Position numbers and translations under genes: made by a program. A DNA stretch of 64,000 nucleotides from AP-15 sp963733945 (GTDB lineage: Bacteria > Pseudomonadota > Alphaproteobacteria > ATCC43930 > CGMCC-115725). Below the pieces are notes generated by a model. The model had not been told where the DNA came from. It searched no databases and worked only from the letters and a program-made list of their open reading frames with translations. Of the stretch, positions 44,823 to 53,628 are shown piece after piece. The first letter of the stretch is position 1. The number at the start of each line of letters is the position of its first letter. The stretch covers positions 1 to 64,000 of the forward strand of contig CAVTFD010000021.1 of the NCBI GenBank assembly GCA_963733945.1. Direction: 5' to 3'.

Positions 44823-46106
44823 ATGGACCGGATCCGCATCACGGGCGGCGTGCCGCTTGACGGGGTAATAGCGATCGGCGGCGCCAAAAACGCTGCGTTG
44901 CCGCTGATGGCCGCCAGCCTGCTGACCGCGGAAACCCTGAGCCTCGAAAACGTCCCGGATCTTGCCGACATCGCGACGATGGCGAACCTTCTCGTCCAGC
45001 ACGGCGCAGGAATCGCCATGGCCGGGGACGGCGCGCCGAGCGGGCGTAGGCTTGATCTGTCGGCAGCGCACATCACCTCGATCACCGCTCCCTATGACCT
45101 CGTCCGCAAGATGCGCGCGTCGGTCTTGGTTCTGGGGCCGCTATTGGCGCGGTGCGGGCGGGCGCGCGTCTCGCTGCCCGGCGGTTGCGCCATCGGCACG
45201 CGGCCGATTGATCTGCACATCAAAGGGCTGCGTCAGCTCGGCGCCGTGATTGAATTACATGAGGGGTATGTCGATGCGCGCGCGCCAAAAGGGCTGCGCG
45301 GCGCCGAAATCGTCTTTCCTTCGGTCTCGGTCGGCGCCACCGAAAACCTGTTGATGGCCGCGTCGCTGGCCGAGGGCGAGACGGTATTGGTCAATGCCGC
45401 ACGCGAGCCCGAGATCGGCGATCTCGCGGCCTGCCTCCAGGCGATGGGCGCCCGCATCGAGGGGGTCGGCAGCGACCGCCTGCGGATCCTCGGAGTCGGT
45501 CGGCTGCACGGCGTCTGCCACCGCATTCTGCCCGACCGGATCGAAACCGGGACCTATATGATGGCAGCGGCGGCGACCGCGGGAGAGGTGCGGCTGACCG
45601 GCACTCGGCTCGATCTCGTTGCCACCGTCGCGAGCGTCCTCGACGGCGCCGGCGTCGCGGTATCGGAGACTGCGGACGGGCTCGCGGTGCGCCGGCGCAA
45701 CGGTGATCTGGCCGGCGTTGACATTGCTACCGCGCCCTATCCCGGGTTTCCGACTGATTTGCAGGCGCAGGTGATGGCGCTGATGGCGATCGCCGACGGA
45801 GCCTCGACGATCACCGAAACGATCTTCGAGAATCGCTTCATGCACGTTCCCGAGCTTGCTCGAATGGGAGCCAACATCAACGTGCACGGCTCCTCGGCCG
45901 TGGTGCGCGGTGTGCCGGGGCTGATGGGGGCGCCGGTGATGGCGACCGATTTGCGTGCCTCGGTCTCGCTGGTCGTCGCCGGTCTGGCGGCGCAGGGCGA
46001 GACGGTGATCAGCCGGGTCTACCATCTCGACCGCGGCTATGAGCGTCTCGAGGAAAAGCTCGCTGCCTGCGGCGCCCGAATCGAGAGGCTGCGCGATGGC
46101 GCCTGA
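44823..46106 (+). CDS. murA: UDP-N-acetylglucosamine 1-carboxyvinyltransferase MurA
   Basis: MurA transfers enolpyruvate to UDP-GlcNAc, the first committed step of peptidoglycan synthesis. The 427-residue product begins MDRIRITGGVPLDGVIAIGG, followed by AKNAALPLMAA. The catalytic loop is LPGGCAIGTRPIDLHIKGLR, with the fosfomycin-target Cys. Its stop overlaps the DUF2948 start by 11 bases. Confidence 0.98.
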   Translation: MDRIRITGGVPLDGVIAIGGAKNAALPLMAASLLTAETLSLENVPDLADIATMANLLVQHGAGIAMAGDGAPSGRRLDLSAAHITSITAPYDLVRKMRASVLVLGPLLARCGRARVSLPGGCAIGTRPIDLHIKGLRQLGAVIELHEGYVDARAPKGLRGAEIVFPSVSVGATENLLMAASLAEGETVLVNAAREPEIGDLAACLQAMGARIEGVGSDRLRILGVGRLHGVCHRILPDRIETGTYMMAAAATAGEVRLTGTRLDLVATVASVLDGAGVAVSETADGLAVRRRNGDLAGVDIATAPYPGFPTDLQAQVMALMAIADGASTITETIFENRFMHVPELARMGANINVHGSSAVVRGVPGLMGAPVMATDLRASVSLVVAGLAAQGETVISRVYHLDRGYERLEEKLAACGARIERLRDGA

Positions 46107-46557
46107 CGACGCGGGTGCCGCGCTGAAGCTGCGCGCCGAGGATGCCGACGATCTGGCAGTGCTGTCAGCCTGTCTGCAGGACGCGCTCGTTCCGGTCCGC
46201 GACCTTGCTTATGTTTCGGACCAGAAGATTTTCGTGTTTGTCGCGAACCGCTTCCGCTGGGAAAGCGGCTCACGCCCGGTGCCGAGCGAGCGCCAGCGGA
46301 TCTTGTGTGCCGTCACCTTTAGCGCGGTCGCCGGGGTGTCGTACCGGGGCTTTCGTCGCAGCGACGAAGACAGGATCCTCGCGCTGCTGGCGATCCGCGC
46401 AGAGGCGGAGAGCGTCGGCGCAACCGCGATCCTCCTCGAATTCTCCGGGCATGCCGCAATCCGGCTCGAGGTTGCGCGCATCCAATGCCGCGCCAAGGAT
46501 CTGGGCGAGCCCTGGCCGACCCCATGGCACCCGCGCCACGACGCTGAGGAGCTCTAG
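46096..46557 (+). CDS. DUF2948 family protein
   Basis: A 153-residue alphaproteobacterial protein of unknown function. Family features: LRAEDADDLAVLSACLQDAL, VPVRDLAYVSDQKIFVFVAN and FRWE. It starts inside the end of murA and is followed directly by hisG, an arrangement common in the class. Confidence 0.88.
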   Translation: MAPDDAGAALKLRAEDADDLAVLSACLQDALVPVRDLAYVSDQKIFVFVANRFRWESGSRPVPSERQRILCAVTFSAVAGVSYRGFRRSDEDRILALLAIRAEAESVGATAILLEFSGHAAIRLEVARIQCRAKDLGEPWPTPWHPRHDAEEL

Positions 46558-47370
46558 GTGGTTGCGAAGGCCGACGACCGGCTAATCTTGGCGTTGCCCA
46601 ACGGCCGTATTCTTGCCGAGGTGATGCCGCTGTTGCGTCGGGCTGGGGTCGAGCCCGAGCCGGCCTTCGAAGACCCCGCATCGCGCCGGCTGCGCTTCGC
46701 GACCAGCGAGCCTGATCTCGATCTGATCCGCGTGCGGAGTTTCGACGTGGCGACTTTTGTCGCCTTTGGCGCGGCTCAGCTCGGCGTCGCCGGCAACGAC
46801 GTGCTGATGGAATTCGACTATTCGGAAATCTACGCGCCGCTCGATCTTGAGATCGGGCGCTGCCATATCGCCGTGGCCGCGACGATCGACTGGGTCGCGC
46901 GCGAGGACGGCAGTCAGCCGAGTCATATCAGGGTAGCAACGAAATACCCGGAGATCACGCGCCGCCACTTCGCCGCGCGCGGGATCCAGGCGGAATGCAT
47001 CAAGCTCAACGGCGCAATCGAGCTGGCGCCGCGCCTAGGCCTGTGCCGCCATATCATCGATCTGGTCCAGACCGGGGCGACATTGAAAGCGAACGGACTT
47101 GTCGAAATCGAGCGAATTGCCGAGGTCAGTTCACGGCTGATCGTCAACCGCCCGGCGCTGAAGACCAGGCCCGAGGAGGTCGGCGGCTGGGTCGAGCGGT
47201 TCCGCGCCGCGGTCGCCGGAACGCGGTTCTCGTCCGATGCCGGACCCTCATCCGCCGCACGCCGCGCGAAACCCTCTCCCGCATTACGGGAGATGGAAGG
47301 GGTCCATCGCGGGCGCGATGGGAAGGGTGACGGGCCCCCGCTTGACGGGGCAGGTACTGATGCCGGTTAG
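46558..47370 (+). CDS. hisG: ATP phosphoribosyltransferase HisG (short form) with element-derived tail
   Basis: HisG makes phosphoribosyl-ATP, the first step of histidine synthesis. The GTG start directly follows the DUF2948 stop. Core features are LILALPNGRILAEVMPLLRR, the PRPP-binding DLVQTGATLKANGLVEIERI and a catalytic core ending near residue 222. The short form lacks the regulatory domain and needs HisZ, which is not in the window. Residues from about 225 to 270 are low-complexity and encoded by a palindromic repeat element, making the protein about 45 residues longer than usual. Confidence 0.94.
   Translation: MVAKADDRLILALPNGRILAEVMPLLRRAGVEPEPAFEDPASRRLRFATSEPDLDLIRVRSFDVATFVAFGAAQLGVAGNDVLMEFDYSEIYAPLDLEIGRCHIAVAATIDWVAREDGSQPSHIRVATKYPEITRRHFAARGIQAECIKLNGAIELAPRLGLCRHIIDLVQTGATLKANGLVEIERIAEVSSRLIVNRPALKTRPEEVGGWVERFRAAVAGTRFSSDAGPSSAARRAKPSPALREMEGVHRGRDGKGDGPPLDGAGTDAG
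47276..47321 (+). repeat. Palindromic element at the hisG 3' end / hisD 5' flank
   Basis: Two perfect hairpins: CTCCCG/CGGGAG (47,276-47,292) and CCATCGCG/CGCGATGG (47,304-47,321). Flanking AAACCCTCTCCC and GAAGGGTGACGGGCCCC match the element family seen at 29.8 kb. It is translated as the tail of HisG. Confidence 0.7.
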
Positions 47371-48664
47371 GCTTTCGACCCGAGATCGCGGCTTCGAGGC
47401 GGCATTCGAGCGGTTCGTCGAAACCAAGCGCGAAGTTGCCGCCGACATCGATGCCGCCGTCGCGGCGATAATCGACGATGTCGCCCGCCGCGGCGATTCC
47501 GCCCTTGTCGATTACACGCGCCGCTTCGACGGGATCGGCCTCACGGCAGCGGGCCTGCGGCTGTCGCACCAGGAAATTGCCGAGGGCGCCGCGGCGGCGC
47601 CGGCCGAGACGGTGGCGGCATTGCGGCTCGCGGCCGAGCGGATCGAGAGCTTTCATCGCCGTCAGTTGCCGCCGGATATCGACTATGTCGACGCACTCGG
47701 GATCCGGCTAGCCGCCCGTTGGCGCCCGATCGCGGCCGCCGGGCTCTATGTTCCGGGTGGCACCGCGGCCTATCCCTCTTCGGTGCTGATGAACGCGATC
47801 CCGGCCAAAGTGGCGGGGGTCAAGCGGCTGGTGATGACCGTGCCGGCGCCGGGCGGGGTTCTCAACCCGCTCGTCCTCGCCGCGGCCCAGCTGCTCGGGA
47901 TCGACGAAATCTACCGGGTCGGCGGGGCGCAGGCGGTGGCGGCGCTAGCCTACGGCACAGCGACGATTTCGGCAGTCGACAAGATCGTCGGGCCGGGAAA
48001 TGCCTATGTTGCAGCGGCGAAGCGGCGCGTCTTCGGCCGGGTCGGGATCGACTTGATTGCCGGCCCGTCGGAGATCCTGGTCGTGGCCGATCGAGAGAAC
48101 GACTCGGCATGGATCGCCGCCGACCTGTTGTCGCAGGCCGAGCACGACACCGCCGCTCAGGCGATCCTGGTTACCAACGACAATGGTTTCGCCGCGGCGG
48201 TCGAGGCCGCGATCGAGCGCCATTTGGCGCAGCTGCCGCGGGCTGAAATCGCGCGGGCGAGCTGGCAGGCGAATGGCGCGGTCCTGATCGTCGCCGATTG
48301 GCTTGAGGCGCCGGCGCTAATCGACCGCATCGCCCCAGAGCATCTCGAACTGGCGCTCGACGAGGCCGATTTGTTGGCTGAGCAGGTGCGCCACGCCGGC
48401 GCGATCTTCCTCGGCCGGTGGACGCCGGAGGCGATCGGCGACTACATCGCCGGACCCAACCACGTGCTCCCGACCGCGCGCAGCGCGCGGTTTGCCTCGG
48501 GCCTCGGCGTTCTTGATTTTGTCAAGCGAACCTCGCTCGTCCGCTGCGACGCGGCGGGCCTCGCCGCCCTTGCCCCGTCGGCGATCCGTCTCGCCGAGGC
48601 CGAGGGACTCGACGCGCACGCGCTGTCCCTGTCGATCCGACTCGATCAGCAGCGGGCGGTGTGA
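47360..48664 (+). CDS. hisD: Histidinol dehydrogenase
   Basis: HisD oxidises histidinol to histidine with two NAD. The 434-residue product starts at ATG 47,360, overlapping hisG by 11 bases. It contains AAAGLYVPGGTAAYPSSVLM, the signature VDKIVGPGNAYVAAAKRRVF and IDLIAGPSEILVVAD, with the zinc/catalytic His residues in SQAEHDTAAQ and IAPEHLELA. Confidence 0.97.
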   Translation: MPVRLSTRDRGFEAAFERFVETKREVAADIDAAVAAIIDDVARRGDSALVDYTRRFDGIGLTAAGLRLSHQEIAEGAAAAPAETVAALRLAAERIESFHRRQLPPDIDYVDALGIRLAARWRPIAAAGLYVPGGTAAYPSSVLMNAIPAKVAGVKRLVMTVPAPGGVLNPLVLAAAQLLGIDEIYRVGGAQAVAALAYGTATISAVDKIVGPGNAYVAAAKRRVFGRVGIDLIAGPSEILVVADRENDSAWIAADLLSQAEHDTAAQAILVTNDNGFAAAVEAAIERHLAQLPRAEIARASWQANGAVLIVADWLEAPALIDRIAPEHLELALDEADLLAEQVRHAGAIFLGRWTPEAIGDYIAGPNHVLPTARSARFASGLGVLDFVKRTSLVRCDAAGLAALAPSAIRLAEAEGLDAHALSLSIRLDQQRAV

Positions 48665-48671
48665 GCCTGCC

Positions 48672-49166
48672 ATGAACAAGTCGAATGACGACAGCGGCGG
48701 CGATCAGCGTATTGCTGAGATCACGCTTGATGAGCATACGGTCGTGCGACGCGGCGCCGATATCGAGCACGAGCGGGCGACCGCGATCGCCGACCTGCTG
48801 GAAGAGAACCACTTCGCTCCGGCCTCCGGGAGGGATGGGCCGTTCGACCTTCATCTAGCGATCGGAGAAAACCGCCTAAGCCTCGACATTCGCTCGCGGG
48901 CGGATGGGTCGAGCGAGACCATCGTCGTGCCGCTCGCCCCGTTTCGCGGCATCGTCAAAGACTATTTCATGGTCTGTGAGAGCTATTACCAGGCAGTCCG
49001 CGGTTCGAGACTTGCTCAGGTCGAGGCGATCGACATGGGGCGGCGATCCTTGCACGACGAAGGCTCGGAATTGCTGGCGGAGCGGCTCGCCGACAAGGTC
49101 GCGATCGATCACGCGACCGCGCGGCGCCTATTCACCTTGATCTGCGTGCTCCATCTGCGCGGATAA
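48672..49166 (+). CDS. UPF0262 family protein
   Basis: The 164-residue protein of unknown function has family features RIAEITLDEHTVVRRGADIE, VVPLAPFRGIVKDYFMVCES and the C-terminal TARRLFTLICVLHLRG. It is regularly found between hisD and maf in alphaproteobacteria. Start ATG at 48,672, 7 bases after hisD. Confidence 0.92.
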   Translation: MNKSNDDSGGDQRIAEITLDEHTVVRRGADIEHERATAIADLLEENHFAPASGRDGPFDLHLAIGENRLSLDIRSRADGSSETIVVPLAPFRGIVKDYFMVCESYYQAVRGSRLAQVEAIDMGRRSLHDEGSELLAERLADKVAIDHATARRLFTLICVLHLRG

Positions 49167-49173
49167 GCGAGCG

Positions 49174-49767
49174 GTGACGGCGCCGCTATTGGTGCTTGCC
49201 TCGGCTTCGCCGCGCCGGCTCGAATTGCTGCGGCAGATCGGGATCGAGCCCGACCGGGTCGATCCGGCTGAGATCGACGAGACGCCCCGTCGAGACGAGG
49301 AGCCGGCGGCGCACGCTCTGCGCCTCGCCGACGAAAAGTTGCGCGCCGTAATGCCGCGCCATCCCGGCGCCTATGTTCTCGCCGCCGACACGGTCGTCGC
49401 CTGCGGTCGGCGCATCCAGCCCAAGACAATGGACGAAGCGAGCGCGCGCCGCTGTCTCGAATTGTTGTCCGGGCGGCGCCACCGCGTTCATTCCGGCATT
49501 GCTTTGGCTGGTCCCGACGGGCATGTGTCGCTGCGCCATGTCCAGAGCCAAGTTACGTTCAAGCGCTTGAGCGCGGACGAGATCGCGGCCTACCTGGCGA
49601 GTGGAGAATGGCAGGGCAAGGCTGGCGGCTACGCGATCCAGGGCCGCGCCGCGGCGCTGATCCGCTTTATCTCCGGTTCCTATTCGAATGTCGTCGGATT
49701 GCCATTGTTCGAGACCGCTCAGCTGCTCGCCGGCCGCGGTTATCGCCCGCGATGCGCCGCAAGCTAA
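49174..49767 (+). CDS. maf: Maf family nucleoside triphosphate pyrophosphatase
   Basis: Maf proteins hydrolyse non-canonical nucleotides. The 197-residue product starts at GTG and reads LLVLASASPRRLELLRQIGI, then VLAADTVVACGRRIQPKTMD and GKAGGYAIQGRAAALI, the conserved active-site blocks. It overlaps rng by 16 bases. Confidence 0.95.
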   Translation: MTAPLLVLASASPRRLELLRQIGIEPDRVDPAEIDETPRRDEEPAAHALRLADEKLRAVMPRHPGAYVLAADTVVACGRRIQPKTMDEASARRCLELLSGRRHRVHSGIALAGPDGHVSLRHVQSQVTFKRLSADEIAAYLASGEWQGKAGGYAIQGRAAALIRFISGSYSNVVGLPLFETAQLLAGRGYRPRCAAS

Positions 49768-51161
49768 TAGTCTCCGCCTTCCCCGGGGAATGGCGGGCGG
49801 CGTGCGTTGAAGACGGCGTCGCTGTCGAGGTCGAGATCGAACGCGGGGAGGGTTTGGAGGCTGGCAGCATCCATCTCGGTCGCGTACGGCGCCTGCTGCC
49901 GGCGCTGGGTGCGGCGCTGGTCGATATCGGCGCGGGTCGGCCGGCCTTTCTACCACAGAGCGAAATCGTCCCGCGCGGCCGGCGGCTCGACGAGGGCCAG
50001 CGGGTCGTCGTGCAGATCCGTCGCGAGACGCAGGGCGGCAAGGCGGCGCAGGCGACGCTGCGCAGCGTGTTGCGCGGCAGGTCTGTCGAGCTGCTGGCGG
50101 GTCGGTCCGGGCTCAGCGGGGGCGACACACTCTCCCCCGAGACGCGCACCCGTTTATTGGAAATTGTCCGGCCCCTCACCTCCCCGACCCGAAGGGAGGC
50201 GGGTGAGGAGACGAGTGAGGGGCCCCAGCAAGAAACGGCGGTCGGGCTCCGCCTGCTCGAACTCGCGCCGAGCTGTGCGGTCATCCAGGAGACAGAAGGT
50301 TTGTCACGGCGTTGGCTGGATATCGGCGAGCGTGCCGCGCGCCTCGACCCGCCGGCCCGGCTTTATCCGGCCGCGACCTTTGCCGCCGCGCTTGCGGGCA
50401 CGTTGCCCGCGGCCGACCGCATTTTCGTCGACGAGCCCGGCGCCATCCCGGAAATCCGCGCCGCGTTTCCCGATGCCGAGATCATTCATGAACCGGAAAG
50501 CCAATGGCCGATCGACCTCGACACGCTATTTAACGAAGCGCTGTCGCCGACCATCGCGCTTGCCGGCGGCGGTTCGGTTCACATCGAGATGGCCAAGGCC
50601 GCGACCTTGATCGATGTCGATAGCGGGACGCCCGAATCCGGCTCGCCGGAGCAGACGGCGATCGCGATCAATATTGCTGCGGCCGTGGTTATCGCCCGAC
50701 AGCTCCGGCTGCGCCGTCTCGGCGGCAGCATCGTCGTCGATTTTGTCGGCCTCGACGATCGGGGCGCGCGGGAACGGGTGCGCGCCGTTCTCGCTCGCGC
50801 TCTTGCCGGCGATCCGGCGCGGCCGGAGATCCTTGGCTGGACCAGGCTCGGCCATCTCGAACTCGTCCGCCCGCGCCGCCTCCGTCCTCTTGCCGAGGTG
50901 CTCCTGGAAATGCCACCTCAGGGACTTCTGAGAAAAACCGCGATCACGGTCGCGCACGAAGCATTGCGCCGGCTGCGCCGGGAGGAACGTGCGCGACCGG
51001 GGCACCGATGGCGGTTGACCGTCGCCCCGGATATCGCCGCGGCGCTGGCCGGCGATACGACAAACGCCGTGCGTGCGCTCGAACAGGGATCGGGACGAAA
51101 GATCATCATCGCGGCCGATCCGAGCCTCGAACGCTGGCAGTTCCAAATTTCCCCAGTGTGA
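49752..51161 (+). CDS. rng: Ribonuclease E/G family protein with in-frame palindromic insertion
   Basis: The 469-residue endoribonuclease has an N-terminal S1-like region (GSIHLGRVRRLLPALGAALV, DIGAGRPAFLPQSE). A catalytic DNase I-like region carries the Asp residues in TLIDVDSG and GGSIVVDFVGLDD. It lacks the long C-terminal scaffold of RNase E. Residues about 140-158 (RPLTSPTRREAGEETSEGP) are encoded by a palindromic repeat element inserted without breaking the frame. It is between maf and yacG as usual. Confidence 0.94.
   Translation: MRRKLIVSAFPGEWRAACVEDGVAVEVEIERGEGLEAGSIHLGRVRRLLPALGAALVDIGAGRPAFLPQSEIVPRGRRLDEGQRVVVQIRRETQGGKAAQATLRSVLRGRSVELLAGRSGLSGGDTLSPETRTRLLEIVRPLTSPTRREAGEETSEGPQQETAVGLRLLELAPSCAVIQETEGLSRRWLDIGERAARLDPPARLYPAATFAAALAGTLPAADRIFVDEPGAIPEIRAAFPDAEIIHEPESQWPIDLDTLFNEALSPTIALAGGGSVHIEMAKAATLIDVDSGTPESGSPEQTAIAINIAAAVVIARQLRLRRLGGSIVVDFVGLDDRGARERVRAVLARALAGDPARPEILGWTRLGHLELVRPRRLRPLAEVLLEMPPQGLLRKTAITVAHEALRRLRREERARPGHRWRLTVAPDIAAALAGDTTNAVRALEQGSGRKIIIAADPSLERWQFQISPV
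50170..50224 (+). repeat. Palindromic element inside rng, in frame
   Basis: A perfect 10-base outer stem (GGCCCCTCAC at 50,170-50,179 with GTGAGGGGCC at 50,215-50,224) encloses an inner CCTCC/GGAGG hairpin. Words match the intergenic copy at 53.6 kb. It adds about 18-19 codons to rng. Confidence 0.78.
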
Positions 51162-51177
51162 CTATATCGGCGATACC

Positions 51178-51360
51178 ATGACCTCCGATTCGCCGATCCC
51201 GATGCGCCGCCGCTGCCCGATCTGCAGCAAACCGGCGACTCTGCCACATCGCCCGTTCTGCTCCGCGCGCTGCGCGCAAATCGATCTCGGCCGCTGGCTC
51301 AAAGGGAATTACAGCATCCCGACCGACGAAGCCCCCGACGAAGGCGACCAGCAAGGCTGA
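51178..51360 (+). CDS. yacG: DNA gyrase inhibitor YacG
   Basis: A 60-residue zinc-finger protein with four Cys ligands (Cys13-x2-Cys16 and Cys28-x3-Cys32) and the conserved ARCAQIDLGRWLKGNYSIP segment. YacG binds GyrB and inhibits gyrase. It ends the murA-rng block. Confidence 0.95.
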   Translation: MTSDSPIPMRRRCPICSKPATLPHRPFCSARCAQIDLGRWLKGNYSIPTDEAPDEGDQQG

Positions 51361-51456
51361 TTTTAGACGGATCAAAGTTGACCCGGTATCCTCCTGCCAC
51401 GAACATGGACCGGCTCCGCGCTGGGGGAATCGAGTTGAGCGCGTCGCCTGGGGGCC

Positions 51457-52236
51457 ATGCACCGCATGCGGAATAAAACGCTCGCCATCAAGCCGATTGC
51501 TGAGCTCGGAACCACCACGGGTACCGTCGACAAGCTCGAAACCAACAAGACGGTGTTTGGGAATGGACGGGACGTGGTTCAGCCCGCTGTATCTGTGCCT
51601 GAAGGGCTCGAACTTGATGCCCAAAACAGGCGCAATGGCTTGCTGTTATTGAAGGAGCTTCGACCCGACTGCTTCCCTCTTTGTTTTTTTGATCCCCAAT
51701 ACCGGGGAATTCTCGACCATCAACGTTATGGAAATGAGGGCGAGCGCCAACGTGCCAGATCCGAAATGCGGCAGATGTCGGAAACCGAGATTAAGCAATT
51801 CCTGCTCGGTATAGATCGAGTGCTTATGCCGACTGGGCATTTGTTATTTTGGACAGACAAATTCCACCTCTGCACTGGCATCGGACCATGGCTGGACGGA
51901 ACCAACCTCGACATTGTTGACCTGATTGTCTGGAATAAGATGCGGATAGGTATGGGCTATCGAAGCCGCCGTATCAGCGAATACCTTGTCATTATGCAGA
52001 AGGCACCGCGGCGCGCCAAAGGGGTTTGGGCTTTGCATGATATTCCTGATGTTTGGGAAGAGAAGGTGACGGGAAGCGCAGCGCACGCGAAGCCCATCGG
52101 GTTGCAGAGTCGCTTGATCGAGGCTACTACAAATGCACGGGACATCGTGCTGGATCCTGCGGCAGGTAGCTACTCCGTGTTAAAGGCTTGTCAGCGATTA
52201 AATCGGCGTTTCCTCGGTTGTGATATAGCAGGCTGA
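51457..52236 (+). CDS. Type II DNA methyltransferase (beta-type order)
   Basis: The 259-residue enzyme has catalytic motif IV as FFDPQYRG (a DPPY variant) near residue 80. The segment DLIVWNKMRIGMGYRSRRIS follows, then the C-terminal SAM-binding motif IVLDPAAGSYSVLKACQRLN. Motif IV before motif I is the beta class of amino-methyltransferases. It is AT-richer than neighbours and paired with the next gene, so I read it as the modification half of a restriction-modification system. Recognition site unknown. Confidence 0.85.
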   Translation: MHRMRNKTLAIKPIAELGTTTGTVDKLETNKTVFGNGRDVVQPAVSVPEGLELDAQNRRNGLLLLKELRPDCFPLCFFDPQYRGILDHQRYGNEGERQRARSEMRQMSETEIKQFLLGIDRVLMPTGHLLFWTDKFHLCTGIGPWLDGTNLDIVDLIVWNKMRIGMGYRSRRISEYLVIMQKAPRRAKGVWALHDIPDVWEEKVTGSAAHAKPIGLQSRLIEATTNARDIVLDPAAGSYSVLKACQRLNRRFLGCDIAG

Positions 52237-52275
52237 CATGGCTCTAATCCGAAGCTGTCATGGCTCTAATCCGAA
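52237..52275 (+). repeat. 22-base tandem duplication over the restriction gene start
   Basis: CATGGCTCTAATCCGAAGCTGT (22 bases, 52,237-52,258) is followed at once by CATGGCTCTAATCCGAA. It duplicates the start codon of the downstream gene. The first ATG (52,238) opens a 13-codon frame; the second (52,260) begins the 231-residue protein. Confidence 0.9.
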
Positions 52276-52955
52276 ATAGAATCGGACGAGTTGACGGCGG
52301 CTACACGCGCCTCTTTGGCGAGCCACAGCTCGGGGGACTTATAAGTAGCGTCCAGAGTGCCGTGATTTCGTCCGGCAACGAACTTGAGAAGCTCATCATC
52401 GAGCGAGCTCCGATTATTCACGACCTTGACGGGTTCCTCCAGCAAGACATCTATCCAGAAGGGGTGTTCGTCGCAACGAAAGCCGCCATCAAGAAATGCC
52501 GGACGATTGAGTATATATCAGCAGAGCCAGATTTCGCAGTATTCGAACGAAGAATCGGACGTCAACATTGCTATGTCATTGAACTGAAAGACGGTGATGC
52601 CTTTGATACGAAGAAAGCTGCGGGTGAACGGGAGAACCTGCATAGATTTGTTCACGTGATAGCGCCCTTAGTGCGATTTACGATCACTGTCCATATTTGC
52701 TCGTTCCACCAAAATGATCGGCATGCCATTGTCAACGGCTTCAAGCGTAAAATCACCCTTCAAGAGGCAATGACCGGCCGCGAATTTTGTAATCTTGTGA
52801 ATGTTGACTATGATGAAATCGTGAACCTTCGTCAGGAAAACCAGAGCGTAAATTTTCGTGACTTCGTCGGACTTCTTCTTGCTATTAAGTCTACGCGCGA
52901 GGAAATCGAAAGGCGACTTACTGACAGGAAGATAAACATAATTCCTGCGAGCTGA
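52260..52955 (+). CDS. Putative type II restriction endonuclease (PD-(D/E)xK)
   Basis: The 231-residue protein contains SAEPDFAVFERRIGRQHCYV followed by IELKDGD. Asp in PDF, then Glu and Lys in ELK about 15 residues later, form a PD-(D/E)xK nuclease site. It lies 23 bases after a DNA methyltransferase gene and shares its lower GC. Exact enzyme family and recognition sequence are not readable. The start ATG is the second copy of a tandem duplication. Confidence 0.72.
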   Translation: MALIRNRIGRVDGGYTRLFGEPQLGGLISSVQSAVISSGNELEKLIIERAPIIHDLDGFLQQDIYPEGVFVATKAAIKKCRTIEYISAEPDFAVFERRIGRQHCYVIELKDGDAFDTKKAAGERENLHRFVHVIAPLVRFTITVHICSFHQNDRHAIVNGFKRKITLQEAMTGREFCNLVNVDYDEIVNLRQENQSVNFRDFVGLLLAIKSTREEIERRLTDRKINIIPAS

Positions 52956-53089
52956 TCACCTCGCCGCAAGGTGGGCAAGGTTGTACAGGCCCAGACGCGC
53001 AATTTGAGGCCTCTCGCGTTCATACGTCCGGTTCACTAACGCTTAAGCGCTCCGGCAGATAATCGGCGGAGGTCTTTTGGGGCGACGGC

Positions 53090-53617
53090 ATGATCGGCTG
53101 GGCGCTGCGCTGGGTATTGCTGTGGTGTGGTGTCACCTTGGTCTGCATCGCGGCCATCGGGGGCGACAAATGGCTTTCCTCAAATAGCGTGACGAACCCG
53201 GAAATCGTCTTGCGCACTGCGACCCCGGTCGAGCCCCGCGCCGATCCTGCAGTCAACACCCTCGTCTATCCCGCCAACCGGGCCGGCCACGTCATCATCG
53301 ACACGGTCGTCAACGGCGCACCAATGCGGATGCTGGTGGACACTGGCGCGAGCTTTGTCACCCTGACCCCGGCCGACGCGCGCGCCGCCGGCATCACCTC
53401 CGGCGAATTGGTGTTCAACCGGCGTGCCAGCACCGCCAACGGTTTCGTCCGCATGGCGATTGTGACCCTGCGCGAGATCCGCCTCGGCCAGCTCTCGCTC
53501 AACGACGTCCACGCCGCCGTGCTCGAAAACCTGAACGTGTCGCTGCTCGGGATGAGCTTTCTCGACCGGCTGCAGAGCTACGAGATGCGCGACGGCAAGC
53601 TGACGATCACTTGGTAA
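53090..53617 (+). CDS. Retropepsin-like aspartic protease (TIGR02281-type)
   Basis: A 175-residue protein with one N-terminal membrane helix (about 4-24) and a single-domain clan AA protease. The active-site motif MLVDTGASFVTLTPADARAA has Asp84, and LGMSFLDRLQSYEMRDGKL is the C-terminal family signature. It would act as a periplasm-facing dimer. Targets unknown. Confidence 0.88.
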   Translation: MIGWALRWVLLWCGVTLVCIAAIGGDKWLSSNSVTNPEIVLRTATPVEPRADPAVNTLVYPANRAGHVIIDTVVNGAPMRMLVDTGASFVTLTPADARAAGITSGELVFNRRASTANGFVRMAIVTLREIRLGQLSLNDVHAAVLENLNVSLLGMSFLDRLQSYEMRDGKLTITW

Positions 53618-53628
53618 TGGGCCGCAGG

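Noticed and set aside
51361..53089. Prophage or genomic island around the restriction-modification genes
   Set aside because: No integrase, phage structural gene, attachment repeat or tRNA border was found; only the two genes differ in composition.
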